Source of the DNA: Candidatus Chromulinivorax destructor
Lineage (GTDB): Bacteria > Babelota > Babeliae > Babelales > Chromulinivoraceae
Assembly: GCF_003366055.1 (NCBI RefSeq)
Contig: NZ_CP025544.1
Span: 372,001-436,000, forward strand
DNA: 64,000 nucleotides
Direction: 5' to 3'
How positions within the stretch are numbered: the first letter of the stretch is position 1; each line of letters begins with the position of its first letter. The translations under genes and the position numbers were made by a program. Below are positions 10,213 to 21,255 of the stretch, in pieces. The notes beneath the pieces are model-generated. The model had not been told where the DNA came from and made no database searches. It worked only from the letters and a program-made list of their open reading frames with translations.

Positions 10213-10479
10213 TTACTTTCTTAAGTTCAATCTCTTTAATAGATCTTGATATAATTCTTTGTTTGTTTTTTGCAAATATTTCAAATGCGCTTTACGGTAC
10301 GAAACTTTTTGCAAAAGACCACGACGTGATGAGTAATCTTTATGATTTAATTTACAATGTCCTTGTAGATCATTGATTTCTGCAGTTAAAACAGCAACTT
10401 GCACTGCTGAAGAACCTGTATCGTTGCTTGACATTTGGAAGTCTGTAATTATTTTTTTCTTGTCGATCGAAGTTAACAT
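10213..10479 (-). CDS. rpsO: ribosomal protein S15
   Basis: 88 residues, the standard length of uS15, which binds 16S rRNA at the central-domain three-way junction. Visible signatures include DTGSSAVQVAVLTAEI, HCKLNHKDYSSRRGL and the C-terminal RKAHLKYLQKTNKELYQDL. It precedes pnp by seven bases. The 83 bases between it and tRNA-Val are AT-rich and would hold the leader; no clear S15 autoregulatory pseudoknot was identified by eye. Confidence 0.97.
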   Translation of the reverse strand: MLTSIDKKKIITDFQMSSNDTGSSAVQVAVLTAEINDLQGHCKLNHKDYSSRRGLLQKVSYRKAHLKYLQKTNKELYQDLLKRLNLRK

Positions 10480-10562
10480 GTTTTTATAACCTACGTGATA
10501 ACATTATTTATACTTAATTTACTATTCTACTATATAGCTTAACACTATTTTTAATATTATGG

Positions 10563-10634
10563 TAGGCGCGAGCGGAATTGAACCGCTGGCCCTTGCTACG
10601 TCAAAGCAATGCTCTACCCCTGAGCTACGCGCCT
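10563..10634 (-). tRNA. tRNA-Val (anticodon GAC)
   Basis: A complete cloverleaf on the minus strand: acceptor AGGCGCG/CGCGCCT, D arm GCTC...GAGC, anticodon loop TTGACGT (GAC at 34-36), T arm AGCGG TTCAATT CCGCT, discriminator A. CCA is not encoded. It begins 14 bases after the rpoC stop and is probably co-transcribed with it. Confidence 0.95.
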
Positions 10635-10648
10635 ACACCACTTATATT

Positions 10649-13600
10649 CTACTCGTTATTTTTAAGATTGTCAGATTCAATCGCTTCATGAATAGATTGA
10701 TTATTATCTAAGTACCGCTTCCTAAATGAAGCAATCCCAGTACCCGCTGGTATTAATTTACCAATAATAATGTTTTCTTTCAAGCCATATAAATGATCTA
10801 CTAATCCAAAAACAGCAGCTTCAGATAAAATTCTTGTTGTTTCTTGGAATGATGCAGCTGAGAAAACACTTTCTGTTCCAAGTGATGCCATAGTAATACC
10901 CATTAAAATTGGTTTTGCTATAGCCGCACGTTTACCTTCAGCTCTCAACAAAGTATTAACATTTTTGAAATGTACTTTGTCAACACGATCACCAATAAGG
11001 AAATCTGTGTCTCCTGGATCAACAATACGAACTTTACGTAGCATCTGTTTTACGATCAGTTCAATGTGTCTATCATCAATATCTACGCCTTGTAGACGAT
11101 AAATCTCTTGAACTTGATTTACAATGTATGTCTGTAAAACATCTGGCCCTAAGATTCGTAACAAGTCATGCAATATTGGAAGACCAGTTGTTAAAGCATC
11201 ACCAGCTTTAACGCGATCACCATTTGCAACGATTAACTGTTTATCACGAGGGATTAAGTAATCAAATGACTCTTCTCCAACAACAACGCTGATTTTACGA
11301 TATCCTCTATGAAGACCACAGAAAACAACTTCACCATCGATGTCTGATATAACAGCTGAATCTTTCGAAATACGCGCTTCAAAAATTTCAGAAATTCGAG
11401 GTAAACCCCCAGTAATATCTTTAGTTTTTGATGCTTCCTTCGGAATTTTTACTAAAATATCACCTGCTTTAACTTGGAACTTATCTTCAACTAAAAGATA
11501 TGAACTATGAGGTAAATAGTATTGAGCTATCTCTTCACCAGTTGCATCCAAAATCATTACTGCTGGCTGATACTTATCCGATTTATTTTCTAAAATATAT
11601 TTAGTTGTTAACTTCGTTACTTCGTCATGTTTTTCTTGCATTGTAACGTTATTAATCAAATCAATATACTGAATTGTTCCATCTTTTTCAGAAATAATAA
11701 CATCATTCAACGGATCAATATTTAATAATAGTGTATCTGGTTGAACAGCTGCATTATTTGTAACAAAAATTTCTGCACCATATAATACTGCAACTTCACG
11801 TAATTCACGTCCATCTTTTGCAATAATAGCGATTTTACCTTCACGGCTTACCGCGATAGTTTTACCATCTCTATTTGTTACTGTACGTACGTCATGAAAT
11901 TCAGCAATACCTTCGAAATCAGCTGTGTATGAAGCTCTTTCCGTAACACTTGCTGTACCCCCAATATGGAACGTTCTCATGGTTAACTGGGTTCCAGGTT
12001 CACCGATTGATTGCGCTGCAATAATACCAACCGTAACACCAACTTGTACAAGTTGACGAGTTGATAAATCCATACCATAACATTGAGCACATGCGCCACG
12101 TTTAGCTTGACATGACAATACTGAACGAACTTGTACTGATGTAAAATATGACTCTTTTAACTGTTCTAAATGGTAGTTCATAACCATGGTGCCACGAGGC
12201 AACAATAATTTACCAGTTAGTGAATCTTTAAGATCTGCAGCTAAATGCCGTCCATAAATACGTTTTAACAATTGGTATAAAATCTTGCCTGATTCTTTTA
12301 AATTTTCTAAAACAACAAAGCCAAGAGATCCGCAATCTTGCATAGTCACCACAACATCTTGAGCAACGTCAACTAAACGACGTGTTAAATATCCAGAGTT
12401 TGCAGTTTTAAGCGCTGTATCGGCCTGACCTTTACGAGCACCGTGTGTTGAAATAAAGTATTCAAAAACACTCAAACCACTCTTGAAGTTACTCTTAACT
12501 GGAGTTTCCATAATTTCGCCTGACGGCTTAGCCATCAAACCACGCATACCCACAAGCTGTTTAATTTGATCTCTGCTACCACGAGCACCAGAGTCAATTG
12601 ACATAAATATTGGGTTAAACGGTTTCTCTTGTTTATCAGCATTTAAATATGCAAAATGATCAGCATTTTCAAAATCTTGGTACATAGCTTCTGCAACATC
12701 TGCAGTTGTATGGTTCCATAAACTAATGATTTTATTGTATCGTTCACCATTAGTGATAGCGCCATCAATATACATCTGATCAGTTTTAATAACTTGATCT
12801 TCAGCTTTTTTAAGCATTTCTTTTTTCGATGCAGGTTCAACCAAGTCAGTTAGTGGGAATGAAATACCAGCTATAGTAGCATACGTAAAACCAATAACTT
12901 TAATAATGTCTAAGAAATCAATTAATTGGTTTGCACCAAAATTGTCATATACATATTCAACTAACTGAGCAATATCTTTTTTGCGCAATAATTTATTAAC
13001 CCATGCAATATCAGAACCTTTAGGTAGTTTACTATACAGTAAAGCTCTACCAACTGTTGTATCTACAACAGTTTGTCCATCTTCTAGACGAAGTTTGATA
13101 ATAGCATGTAAGTCAACTTGCTTACACAAATGAGCTAAGGTTACTTCTTCTAGAGATGAGAACGTAGTTCCTTCACCTTTTAAGTTGCAACGGATCTTAG
13201 TTAAATAATGTAAACCAATAACCATTTCTTGTGACGGAATACCAAGCGGTTTACCATTTGAAGCAGACAATAAACTGTTTGTTGATAAAACAAGATTTTT
13301 TGTTTCTTTTTGTGCTTTGTCGCTTAAAGGTAAATGCACAGCCATCTGATCACCATCGAAATCGGCGTTAAAACCTGTACAAACTAATGGATGAATTTTA
13401 ATAGCTTTTCCATCAACTAGTACTGGGTAAAAACCTTGAATACCAAGTCTATGCAAAGTCGGGGCACGGTTTAATAGTACAGTTCTACCTTGTACTACAT
13501 AATCTAAAACGTCCCATACAATGTCCACACCTTCTTCAACCATACGTTTAGCAATACGTAAGTTTGAAGCTAATTCTCTTTTTAATAGTTCAGCAAAAAC

Positions 13601-14748
13601 ATGCGCTTTAAATAACTCTAAAGCCATTTTCTTTGGTAAACCACATTGATTCATTTTTAATTTTGGATCAACAACGATAACTGAACGTCCTGAATAATCT
13701 ACTCGTTTACCAAGTAAATTTTGACGGAAACGACCTTGTTTACCACGAAGCATTTCACTCAATGATTTCAATGCACGTTTATTACCACCACGTACAGGCT
13801 GCCCTCTACGACCATTGTCAATCAATGAGTCAACAGATTCTTGCAACATACGTTTTTCGTTTTTGATAATAACTTCAGGAGCTTCGATTTCTATCAATCT
13901 TTGTAAACGAATATTTCTATTCAAAACTCGACGATACAGTTCATTTAAATCTGAACTTGCAAATCTACCACCTTCTAAAGGTACTAATGGACGTAGGTCC
14001 GGTGGTAAAACCGGCAACACTTCCATGATCATCCAATTTGGACGTAAATCCGCTTGCGATAATCCGTTTAATATCTTAATTCTACGCATAATCTTATGAC
14101 GAGCTGCTACTGAAGATGTGTTTTTATACACTTCTTGCAATATAGCTGCTTCTGCATCAAGATCTACCATTTCTAGTACTTGTTTTACCGCTTCAGCACC
14201 AGACAACGCTACGAATTCAATATCATCTGCATGATTATTTACATATTCGTTATATTCGTTATTAGTAATAACTGCTTTACGATTATATGGAGAATCACCT
14301 TGATGAACAACCATGTATGAATCAAAATAAATAACGCGTTCTAATTCTTTTACTGAAAGATCTAAAACTAAGCTTAAATAACTTGGTGTTCCTTTTAAGT
14401 ACCAAATATGGCAAACAGGAGCAACTAATTCAATATGTCCCATACGCTCACGACGTACACGAGACTGAATTACTTCAACGCCACATTTTTCACACGTAAC
14501 ACCACGATGTTTCATACGTTTGTATTTACCGCAATTGCATTCCCAGTCCTTTACAGGACCGAAAATTTTTGCGCAAAACAAACCATCTTTTTCTGGTTTT
14601 AATGTACGATAGTTAATCGTCTCTATTTTTTAACTTCACCGTAAGAAAGAGATTTAATCTTTTCTGGAGATGACAAACGAACACGAACAGCATTAAACTG
14701 CGTCGGTTGAATGTACTCTCTAAATCTCTGTAATATTTGATTACTCAC
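10649..14748 (-). CDS. rpoC: RNA polymerase beta' subunit, frame interrupted after codon 41
   Basis: The catalytic large subunit. Zinc-ribbon Cys residues ([14 protein letters not shown]), the [10 protein letters not shown] magnesium loop, the trigger-loop region [19 protein letters not shown] and [12 protein letters not shown] are all present. The start is a GTG at 14748 with a perfect AGGAGG six bases upstream, overlapping the rpoB stop. The first 41 codons (ending SYGEVKK) then run into TAG at 14625-14623. The expected continuation, [16 protein letters not shown], is in the -1 frame, joined at an A6 run (14631-14626). One extra A restores a 1366-residue protein. This may be a sequencing error, a recent lesion or programmed slippage. 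Internal initiation at a TTG (14581) would lose the conserved N-terminus and lacks a ribosome site. Confidence 0.93.
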
Positions 14749-17700
14749 TTAGTTCCTCCTTACCAGTCTTGAACAAGTCAACTTGCAACCCTAAACTTTG
14801 AAGCTCTTTTACTAACACGTTAAATGACTCTGGTAGTCCTGGATCAGGTATCTCATCCCCACGAACAATTGTTTCATAGACTTTATGTCTACCAGTTACG
14901 TCATCTGATTTGTATGTTAGCATCTCTTGTAATGTATAACTCGCTCCGTACGCTTCAAGAGCCCATACTTCCATCTCACCAAATCGCTGTCCACCAAACT
15001 GTGCTTTACCGCCTAATGGCTGTTGTGTAATAAGTGAATAAGGTCCAACTGAACGAGCATGAAGTTTATCATCAACCATGTGGTTCAATTTCAAAATATA
15101 AATCACACCTACAGTTACCGGTTGGTCAAAATATTCACCAGTTCTACCATCTCTAATTCTTAATGAACCTGATTCTGACAATCCAGCATCTTTTAACAAT
15201 GGCTGAATTTCAGTTTCAAAGTTAGCACCTTGGAAAATAGGAATAGAAAAATGAATTCCTTCTTTCACTGTACGTCGAGCTAATTTTAAAAGACCATCAG
15301 TTCCATGACCTTCTTCAAATGCATTGATAACTTCTTTTCCAAAATGTTTTACTAAGAAGTCTTTTACATAACTGTAACTTTGTTCTTCAATAACTTTTTG
15401 TAAATTTTCACCAAGTTGTTTACCCGCAAACCCAAGAATTGTTTCAAGAATTTGACCTACGTTCATACGAGATGGTACACCAAGTGGGTTTAATATAATA
15501 TCAACAGCAGTTCCATTGTCTAAAAATGGCATATCTTCTATTGGCACGATATTTGAAATAACACCTTTGTTACCATGTCGACCAGCAATTTTATCACCGA
15601 CTGAAATAGTTCTTTTTGAAGCAATATACACTTTTACAACTTTAATAACACCTGAAGATAAATCGTCACCCTTTTTAAGGACAGCTATTTTTTCTTCTTT
15701 AATGCTATCTAAAATACGTAATTTAGTATTAAACGCTTCATCAAGTTCAGCTATAGCCTGTATTTTATCTTTATCTTTTGGTTTTAAAGCAAATAAATCT
15801 TCAAGAGATAACTCTTGTAATTTAGATTTGTCAAAAAGGTTGTCAACTACTAAAGATTTTTTAACAGTTGTTCCAGCTGCAGCGTTGTCTAAAATTTCAA
15901 TAACTTTAGTTTCAACCATGCCACGTAAGAACTTGATTTGTTTTTCTAAATCTGCTTCTAGTTTTTCAACTTTTTTTGCAACTTCTTCTTTATAACGTTG
16001 ATCTTTACGAACACCGCTACGAGAGAATACTTTAACGTCAACCACAGTACCTTCTACACCTGGAGAAACTCGTAATGAAGTATCTTTTACTTCTCGAGAT
16101 TTTTCTCCAAAAATAGCACGTAGTAGTTTTTCTTCAGGTGAAAATTGTACGTCACCTTTTAAGGTAACTTTTCCAACTAAAATATCTCCAGGAATAACAC
16201 GTGTTCCAATTTTAACGATTCCGTAATCATCTAAACTTGAAAGAGCTTTCTCACCAACGTTTGGAATATCTCGTGTAATTTCTTCTGGCCCAAGCTTTGT
16301 ATCACGTGCATCTGAAACGTATTCATCAATACTTACAGAAGTCAAAACGTCGTCAGAAACTAAACGTCTACTTACTGCAATAGCATCCTCAAAGTTATAT
16401 CCGTTCCATGGCATAAATGCTACAACTAAGTTTGTTCCAAGAGCTAATTCGCCATGTTGTATAGCTGAACCATCAGTTAGAATGTCACCTTTAGCAACAA
16501 TGTCGCCAACTTTAACAGTTGGACGTTGATGTATCCATGTACTATAACTTGAACGATTAAATTTTTTCAAAGTATAGACTTTAACACCTTTATCAACCCA
16601 ATCTTCAAGCGTCTTAAATCCATCTTCTTGAGCACGAACAATAATTTTATCTGCTGAAACATATTCAACAACACCATTATGTTCTGCTGTAATCACAGCA
16701 CCTGATGCTTTAGAAACTTCAGCTTCCATACCAGTTCCAACAATTGGAGTTTGGCATCGAATTAAAGGTACAGCTTGACGTTGCATGTTTGCACCCATCA
16801 ATGCTCTACTTGCGTCATCGTGTTCTAAGAAAGGAATTAAAGATGCAGCTACAGAAACAAGTTGTTGCGGAGATAAATCTATACAATCAATGTCTTTGCT
16901 ATCAACGTCAATAAAGTTACCTTCATGACGAGCTAACACTCTATTATCTTTTAATTGTGTCCCTGTTGCGTCTACTGCATCTGCTTGTGCAATAAATCGA
17001 GAACCTTCTTCAAATGCATTTAAGAAAATAATTTCATCAACAATTTTCCCATTTACAACAGGTTTATATGCAGATTCAATAAATCCTAAATCGTTCACCA
17101 TTGCATACGTTGCAAGAGATGAAATCAGACCAATAGTCTGTCCCTCTGGTGTTTCAATAGGACAAATTCTACCATAGTGAGAGGTATGAACGTCACGAAC
17201 TTCATATGTAGCTCGATCTTTCATAACACCGCCTGGCCCAAGAGCTGACAAACGTCGTTTATGAGCTAATTCTGCTAAAGGATTTGTTTGATCCATGAAT
17301 TGCGATAATTGACCAGAACCAAAGAATTCTCTCAATATTGCGCTCAAAGGCTTTACGTTTAAAAAGTCTTGGGGCATTAATGCGCTTTGAACTTCTTGCA
17401 TTCTGAATCGTTCTTTAGCAATACGTTCCATACGAGCTAAGCCTGTATAGATTTGATTACTCAATAATTCGCCAACTAAACGAACACGTCTATTACCAAG
17501 GTGATCGATATCATCAAGTTCGCCAATACCACGCTCTCTTAAAGCAATAATATAACGAATAGTACCTAAGATATCTTCATAGGTTAACGCAGTTTGAGCT
17601 TCGTCGATGTTCAGACCTAGTTTGCTGTTTAAACGAATTCGTCCAACGCGAGTTAAGTCGTAATAACGATTTGAGAAAAATTGACGTTCAAGTCTTTCTT

Positions 17701-19069
17701 TAACTTCAGCTAAAGAAGCACTATCCCCAGGCCATATTTTTGCATGTAAATCATGTAATGCTTCATCTTGCGTAACACAACGATCATGCATTAATGTTAA
17801 TGCCATTGTTGGCTGGAAAATATAACCTTGTAAATCGATAAGATCTACAACAGCATTGTGTTGTTTTTTAATAATAGCACAATGACTTTCTGTAAGAGTA
17901 ACACCCTGCTCTATTAATAATTCACCAGTGTCTTGATCAATAAAATCAGAACGCAATGCTTTATTAAATAAAACAGAATCTTGAATATTCAAACGGTTAA
18001 TTCTTAACGTTTGTAATTCTGAAAGCAAAGCACTTGTTACACGACGTCCTGCAAATTTCGACGCAAACTCTTCTGGCAACATACTTTGTTCAAGACGTTG
18101 ACCAATTAAATTTTCATCTACTTTTTTATACAAAGAACCATTATCAACCCAAACTGAATTAGATGAATAGAATAATGGAAGAATTTGTTCGCGAGGTGTA
18201 CCCATCGCTTGCAAGAAGGTTGAAACAAGTACTTTCTTTTTCTTATCAATTCTTACATAAAGACAGTCATTTGTATCGAACTCAAAATCAATCCATGATC
18301 CTCTCATAGGAATAATTCGAGCTAAATAATAAGGCTTGCCTCGTAAATCTTTGTTTTTCTTACTTTTAGAAAAAACAGCACCTGGAGAACGGTGTAATTG
18401 ACTTACAACTACCCGATCAACACCATTAATAATAAAGGTACCTTGATCACCAACAAAATATTGGCCATCTTGTTCATACAAATCAACCATTATAGGCACA
18501 TCAGCAAAATAAACATTTTGCTCTTTGATATCATGTACATTACGTACACCATTATCATCAACATCCCATGTAATTAACTGTATCTTAACCTTTAAAGGAA
18601 AGGCGTACGTTTCTTCTCCATCTCGACATTCTTGAACAGACAAAGGAACTTTGATGCCTACGCGAGAATGACATGACGGACACATAATGTAACGAGCGCT
18701 TTTCTTTGAACACCCTGTACATTTTTGTCCATCTTCTAAACGAGAACAATCTCGTTTATCACAGCGAGAACACTCCCAAGTATAACGATTTGTAATACCT
18801 GTTAATAACCCACATGTGCAAGCCCAATTACCAAGTTCATAACTTACGAATTCCAAAGAAAGTTTATCACTATGTTCTATAGGAAAAACATCCCTTAGTG
18901 CCTTCTCTAATCCCATGACTACTCGCTCTGATGGCAAATAATCAAGTTGCACAAAATCATTAAATGACTTTGACTGCACCTCAATTAGATTAGGCACTGG
19001 AACAACATTTTTAACTTTTCCAAACGACTTTCGTAAAATTATACTATCAACAGTCGAGCGAGATACCAT
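14741..19069 (-). CDS. rpoB: RNA polymerase beta subunit with Cys-rich insertion
   Basis: 1442 residues. Conserved blocks include the rifampicin region (GSGQLSQFMDQTNPLAEL, HKRRLSALGPGG), MPWNGYNFEDAI, GRHGNKGVIS and the C-terminal FGGQRFGEMEVWALEAYGA. Between SYELG (about residue 80) and the conserved PLSVQEC (about 142) lies an insertion of about 60 residues. It has CTC (84-86), CSRC (100-103), C108, CTGC (117-120) and CPSC (130-133), which looks like one or two zinc ribbons in the lobe region. I do not know this insertion from standard RpoB. rpoC overlaps the 3' end by eight bases. Confidence 0.97.
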   Translation of the reverse strand: MVSRSTVDSIILRKSFGKVKNVVPVPNLIEVQSKSFNDFVQLDYLPSERVVMGLEKALRDVFPIEHSDKLSLEFVSYELGNWACTCGLLTGITNRYTWECSRCDKRDCSRLEDGQKCTGCSKKSARYIMCPSCHSRVGIKVPLSVQECRDGEETYAFPLKVKIQLITWDVDDNGVRNVHDIKEQNVYFADVPIMVDLYEQDGQYFVGDQGTFIINGVDRVVVSQLHRSPGAVFSKSKKNKDLRGKPYYLARIIPMRGSWIDFEFDTNDCLYVRIDKKKKVLVSTFLQAMGTPREQILPLFYSSNSVWVDNGSLYKKVDENLIGQRLEQSMLPEEFASKFAGRRVTSALLSELQTLRINRLNIQDSVLFNKALRSDFIDQDTGELLIEQGVTLTESHCAIIKKQHNAVVDLIDLQGYIFQPTMALTLMHDRCVTQDEALHDLHAKIWPGDSASLAEVKERLERQFFSNRYYDLTRVGRIRLNSKLGLNIDEAQTALTYEDILGTIRYIIALRERGIGELDDIDHLGNRRVRLVGELLSNQIYTGLARMERIAKERFRMQEVQSALMPQDFLNVKPLSAILREFFGSGQLSQFMDQTNPLAELAHKRRLSALGPGGVMKDRATYEVRDVHTSHYGRICPIETPEGQTIGLISSLATYAMVNDLGFIESAYKPVVNGKIVDEIIFLNAFEEGSRFIAQADAVDATGTQLKDNRVLARHEGNFIDVDSKDIDCIDLSPQQLVSVAASLIPFLEHDDASRALMGANMQRQAVPLIRCQTPIVGTGMEAEVSKASGAVITAEHNGVVEYVSADKIIVRAQEDGFKTLEDWVDKGVKVYTLKKFNRSSYSTWIHQRPTVKVGDIVAKGDILTDGSAIQHGELALGTNLVVAFMPWNGYNFEDAIAVSRRLVSDDVLTSVSIDEYVSDARDTKLGPEEITRDIPNVGEKALSSLDDYGIVKIGTRVIPGDILVGKVTLKGDVQFSPEEKLLRAIFGEKSREVKDTSLRVSPGVEGTVVDVKVFSRSGVRKDQRYKEEVAKKVEKLEADLEKQIKFLRGMVETKVIEILDNAAAGTTVKKSLVVDNLFDKSKLQELSLEDLFALKPKDKDKIQAIAELDEAFNTKLRILDSIKEEKIAVLKKGDDLSSGVIKVVKVYIASKRTISVGDKIAGRHGNKGVISNIVPIEDMPFLDNGTAVDIILNPLGVPSRMNVGQILETILGFAGKQLGENLQKVIEEQSYSYVKDFLVKHFGKEVINAFEEGHGTDGLLKLARRTVKEGIHFSIPIFQGANFETEIQPLLKDAGLSESGSLRIRDGRTGEYFDQPVTVGVIYILKLNHMVDDKLHARSVGPYSLITQQPLGGKAQFGGQRFGEMEVWALEAYGASYTLQEMLTYKSDDVTGRHKVYETIVRGDEIPDPGLPESFNVLVKELQSLGLQVDLFKTGKEELSE

Positions 19070-19159
19070 GCTGCTCCTTATAAAAAAAACTCAACAATTA
19101 CTGTTCACAACCCCAATCAAACAACTAATTTATTGCCCAAAAAACTTGTATAAAATTAA

Positions 19160-19534
19160 TTATACAAGTTCAACTGTAGCGCCAGCTTCTTCTAAAGCAG
19201 CTTTCATCTTAGCAGCATCATCTTTAGATGCAGATTCAACTACAGTAACAGGAGCACTTTCTACCATTGTTTTAGCTTCAGCTAAACCAAGAGTAACAAC
19301 AGAACGTAAAGCTTTAATTACTTTAATTTTGTCAGCACCCATGCTTTTTAGAACAACTTTGAAATCTGATTTTTCTTCTTTAGGCGCTTCTACTTCTGTA
19401 GCAGCTGCAGGAGCAGCAGCCATAGACATAGCTGAAACACCAAACGCTTCTTCAATCGCTTTTACAAGTTCAGAAAGTTCTAAAACAGTCATTGCTTGTA
19501 CAGCTGCAATAATATCATTAAATTTATGTGCCAT
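19160..19534 (-). CDS. rplL: ribosomal protein L7/L12
   Basis: 124 residues of the stalk protein bL12, which recruits translation GTPases. The N-terminal dimerisation helix (MTVLELSELVKAIEEAFGV), an Ala/Pro-rich hinge (AAPAAATEVEAPKEE) and the globular C-terminal domain with KIKVIKALRSVVTLGLAEAK are all visible. It follows rplJ by 52 bases and precedes rpoB by 90 bases, the universal order. Confidence 0.97.
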   Translation of the reverse strand: MAHKFNDIIAAVQAMTVLELSELVKAIEEAFGVSAMSMAAAPAAATEVEAPKEEKSDFKVVLKSMGADKIKVIKALRSVVTLGLAEAKTMVESAPVTVVESASKDDAAKMKAALEEAGATVELV

Positions 19535-19586
19535 GTGCGCATCCCCGAAAACAATAATAACGTATATTCTTAATTAACTAACTCAA

Positions 19587-20075
19587 CTACTCGGCTTTTT
19601 TTTCTGCTACAGCTTTAATAGCCATTGCAAATACTATTACCGGCGCGCTTAATACACCACATAATTGTGATAGTAATATTTCGCGAGAAGGCAATAATGC
19701 TATCGATCTAACAGATTTTGCATCATAAACTTTTGCTTCTGAGCAACCTGCTACAATTTTTAGCTTATCATTGTTCTTTGCAAAATCATGTAATACTTTT
19801 GCAACACTTGTCATATCGCTATCAGCGAATACGTATGCAAGCTGACCTACTAGAAGTGTATCTAAACCTTGGCAATCACTTAAGCTTTTAACAGCTAATC
19901 TTGCCAAACGATTTTTAGCTACTTTAAGTGAGCCACCTTTGTCATCAAGTGCAAAACGAAGATTTTTCATTTGAGAAACAGTCATTCCTTGGTAATTTAC
20001 CAAAAAAGCTGCTTTACTTGATGAAAACTTCGATTCTAAATTTTCTATTGTTGCTTGTTTTTGATGTTTTTTCAT
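19587..20075 (-). CDS. rplJ: ribosomal protein L10
   Basis: 162 residues of uL10, the stalk base that binds 23S rRNA and L12 dimers. Typical features are the N-terminal AAFLVNYQGMTVSQMKNLR, KVAKNRLARLA and the C-terminal helix (VFAMAIKAVAEKKAE) that holds L12. It is 22 bases after rplA and is co-transcribed with rplL. No separate leader is resolved. Confidence 0.96.
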   Translation of the reverse strand: MKKHQKQATIENLESKFSSSKAAFLVNYQGMTVSQMKNLRFALDDKGGSLKVAKNRLARLAVKSLSDCQGLDTLLVGQLAYVFADSDMTSVAKVLHDFAKNNDKLKIVAGCSEAKVYDAKSVRSIALLPSREILLSQLCGVLSAPVIVFAMAIKAVAEKKAE

Positions 20076-20097
20076 CTCAGCGACCTTTGCTAGCTAC

Positions 20098-20790
20098 TTA
20101 TGAAACTTGTTCTAAATTAACACCAATTCCAACACCCATAGATGAAGACATTGTTACTTTTCTTATGAACTTGCCTTTTGAAGCAGCAGGCTTAGAAGCC
20201 GCTAATGTTTTCATAAAAGTAACAAAATTTTCTTGTAATTGGCTAACATCAAACGATACTTTTCCTATCGAGAAATGAACTAGACCTTGTTTATCATTTT
20301 TGAAGAAAGCTTTACCTTTTTTCAAATCCGCAACAATAGCACCGACGTTTTGAGTAACTGTTCCCAATTTTTTGTTTGGCAATAAACCCTTAGGACCAAG
20401 AATTCTTGCTAAAACACCAATTGGTGCAACCATGTCTGGCGTTGCAACAGCAAAATCAAAATCTACCCAACCTTGAGAAATTTTTTCAATTAAATCTTCA
20501 GCACCTACAAAATCAGCACCAGCTTTTTCAGCTTGAGTTGCAGCATCACCTTTAGCGAATACAACAATTCTAACTTTTTTGCCTGTGCCATGAGGCAGTA
20601 CAACACCGCCACGAACCACTTGGTCACCTTTTGTAGCATCTATTCCCAAATTTACATCGATATCAATAGATTCATCAAACTTAGCGAATGACAAACTTTT
20701 AACTTTAGCAATTGCATCTTTGTGAGATAATAAATCTAAGTTAGATACTAATTGCAAAGCATTGCGATGTTTTTTACCATGTTTTACCAT
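20098..20790 (-). CDS. rplA: ribosomal protein L1
   Basis: 230 residues, the usual length of uL1, the mobile L1-stalk protein and a translational repressor of its own operon in many bacteria. Diagnostic segments include SFAKFDESIDIDVNLGID, RGGVVLPHGTGK, GILARILGPKGLLPNKKLGT (here GVLARILGPK) and SSSMGVGIGV at the C-terminus. It follows rplK by 15 bases. Confidence 0.97.
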   Translation of the reverse strand: MVKHGKKHRNALQLVSNLDLLSHKDAIAKVKSLSFAKFDESIDIDVNLGIDATKGDQVVRGGVVLPHGTGKKVRIVVFAKGDAATQAEKAGADFVGAEDLIEKISQGWVDFDFAVATPDMVAPIGVLARILGPKGLLPNKKLGTVTQNVGAIVADLKKGKAFFKNDKQGLVHFSIGKVSFDVSQLQENFVTFMKTLAASKPAASKGKFIRKVTMSSSMGVGIGVNLEQVS

Positions 20791-20805
20791 TTAAGGCACT
20801 CCTTA

Positions 20806-21237
20806 CTAAGCATCAACAACATCAACCCCCATACTTCTCGCAGTTCCTGCTACAGATTTTTTAGCTTGATCTAAATCACGAGTATTTAAATCAGGCATTT
20901 TGATCTGTGCAATCTCTTCGATCTCTGTCCAAGTAATCTTACCAACTTTGGTATCATGAGGACGAGCAGATCCCTTCTTCAAGTTAATCTTTTTGCGAAT
21001 AAGTTCAGATGTTGGTGAAGTTTTCAAAACAAAAGTAAAACTTTTATCTTTGTAAATTGTAATAACAACAGGAACAGACTCACCCTTACGTGCCGCTGAT
21101 TGAGCATTAAACTGCTTGCAGAACTCCATCATATTTACGCCATGAGGACCGAGAGCGGAACCAACTGGAGGCGCAGGAGTTGCTCCACCCGCAGGCAGAA
21201 CCATTTTCACAAGAGCTTTTATTTCTTTTTTTGACAT
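20806..21237 (-). CDS. rplK: ribosomal protein L11
   Basis: 143 residues from the ATG at 21237, chosen because an AGGT ribosome site lies seven bases upstream; a GTG at 21243 would add two residues. uL11 binds the GTPase-associated centre. The Pro-rich loop TPAPPVGSALGPHGVN, the central DKSFTFVLKTSPTSELI and the C-terminal GTARSMGVDVV identify it. It lies 18 bases after nusG in the secE-nusG-rplK-rplA operon. Confidence 0.97.
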   Translation of the reverse strand: MSKKEIKALVKMVLPAGGATPAPPVGSALGPHGVNMMEFCKQFNAQSAARKGESVPVVITIYKDKSFTFVLKTSPTSELIRKKINLKKGSARPHDTKVGKITWTEIEEIAQIKMPDLNTRDLDQAKKSVAGTARSMGVDVVDA

Positions 21238-21255
21238 ACGCACTACCTACTAAAT

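Noticed and set aside
10649-14581. rpoC starting at the internal TTG at 14581
   Set aside because: It lacks the conserved first about 60 residues and a ribosome site, while the upstream GTG has AGGAGG and the correct N-terminus in the other frame.
15516-15995. Plus-strand 159-codon open frame inside rpoB
   Set aside because: Antisense to conserved rpoB sequence, no ribosome site, composition explained by the opposite strand. The same holds for frames at 9268-9675, 8695-8937, 13815-14099 and 19068-19577.
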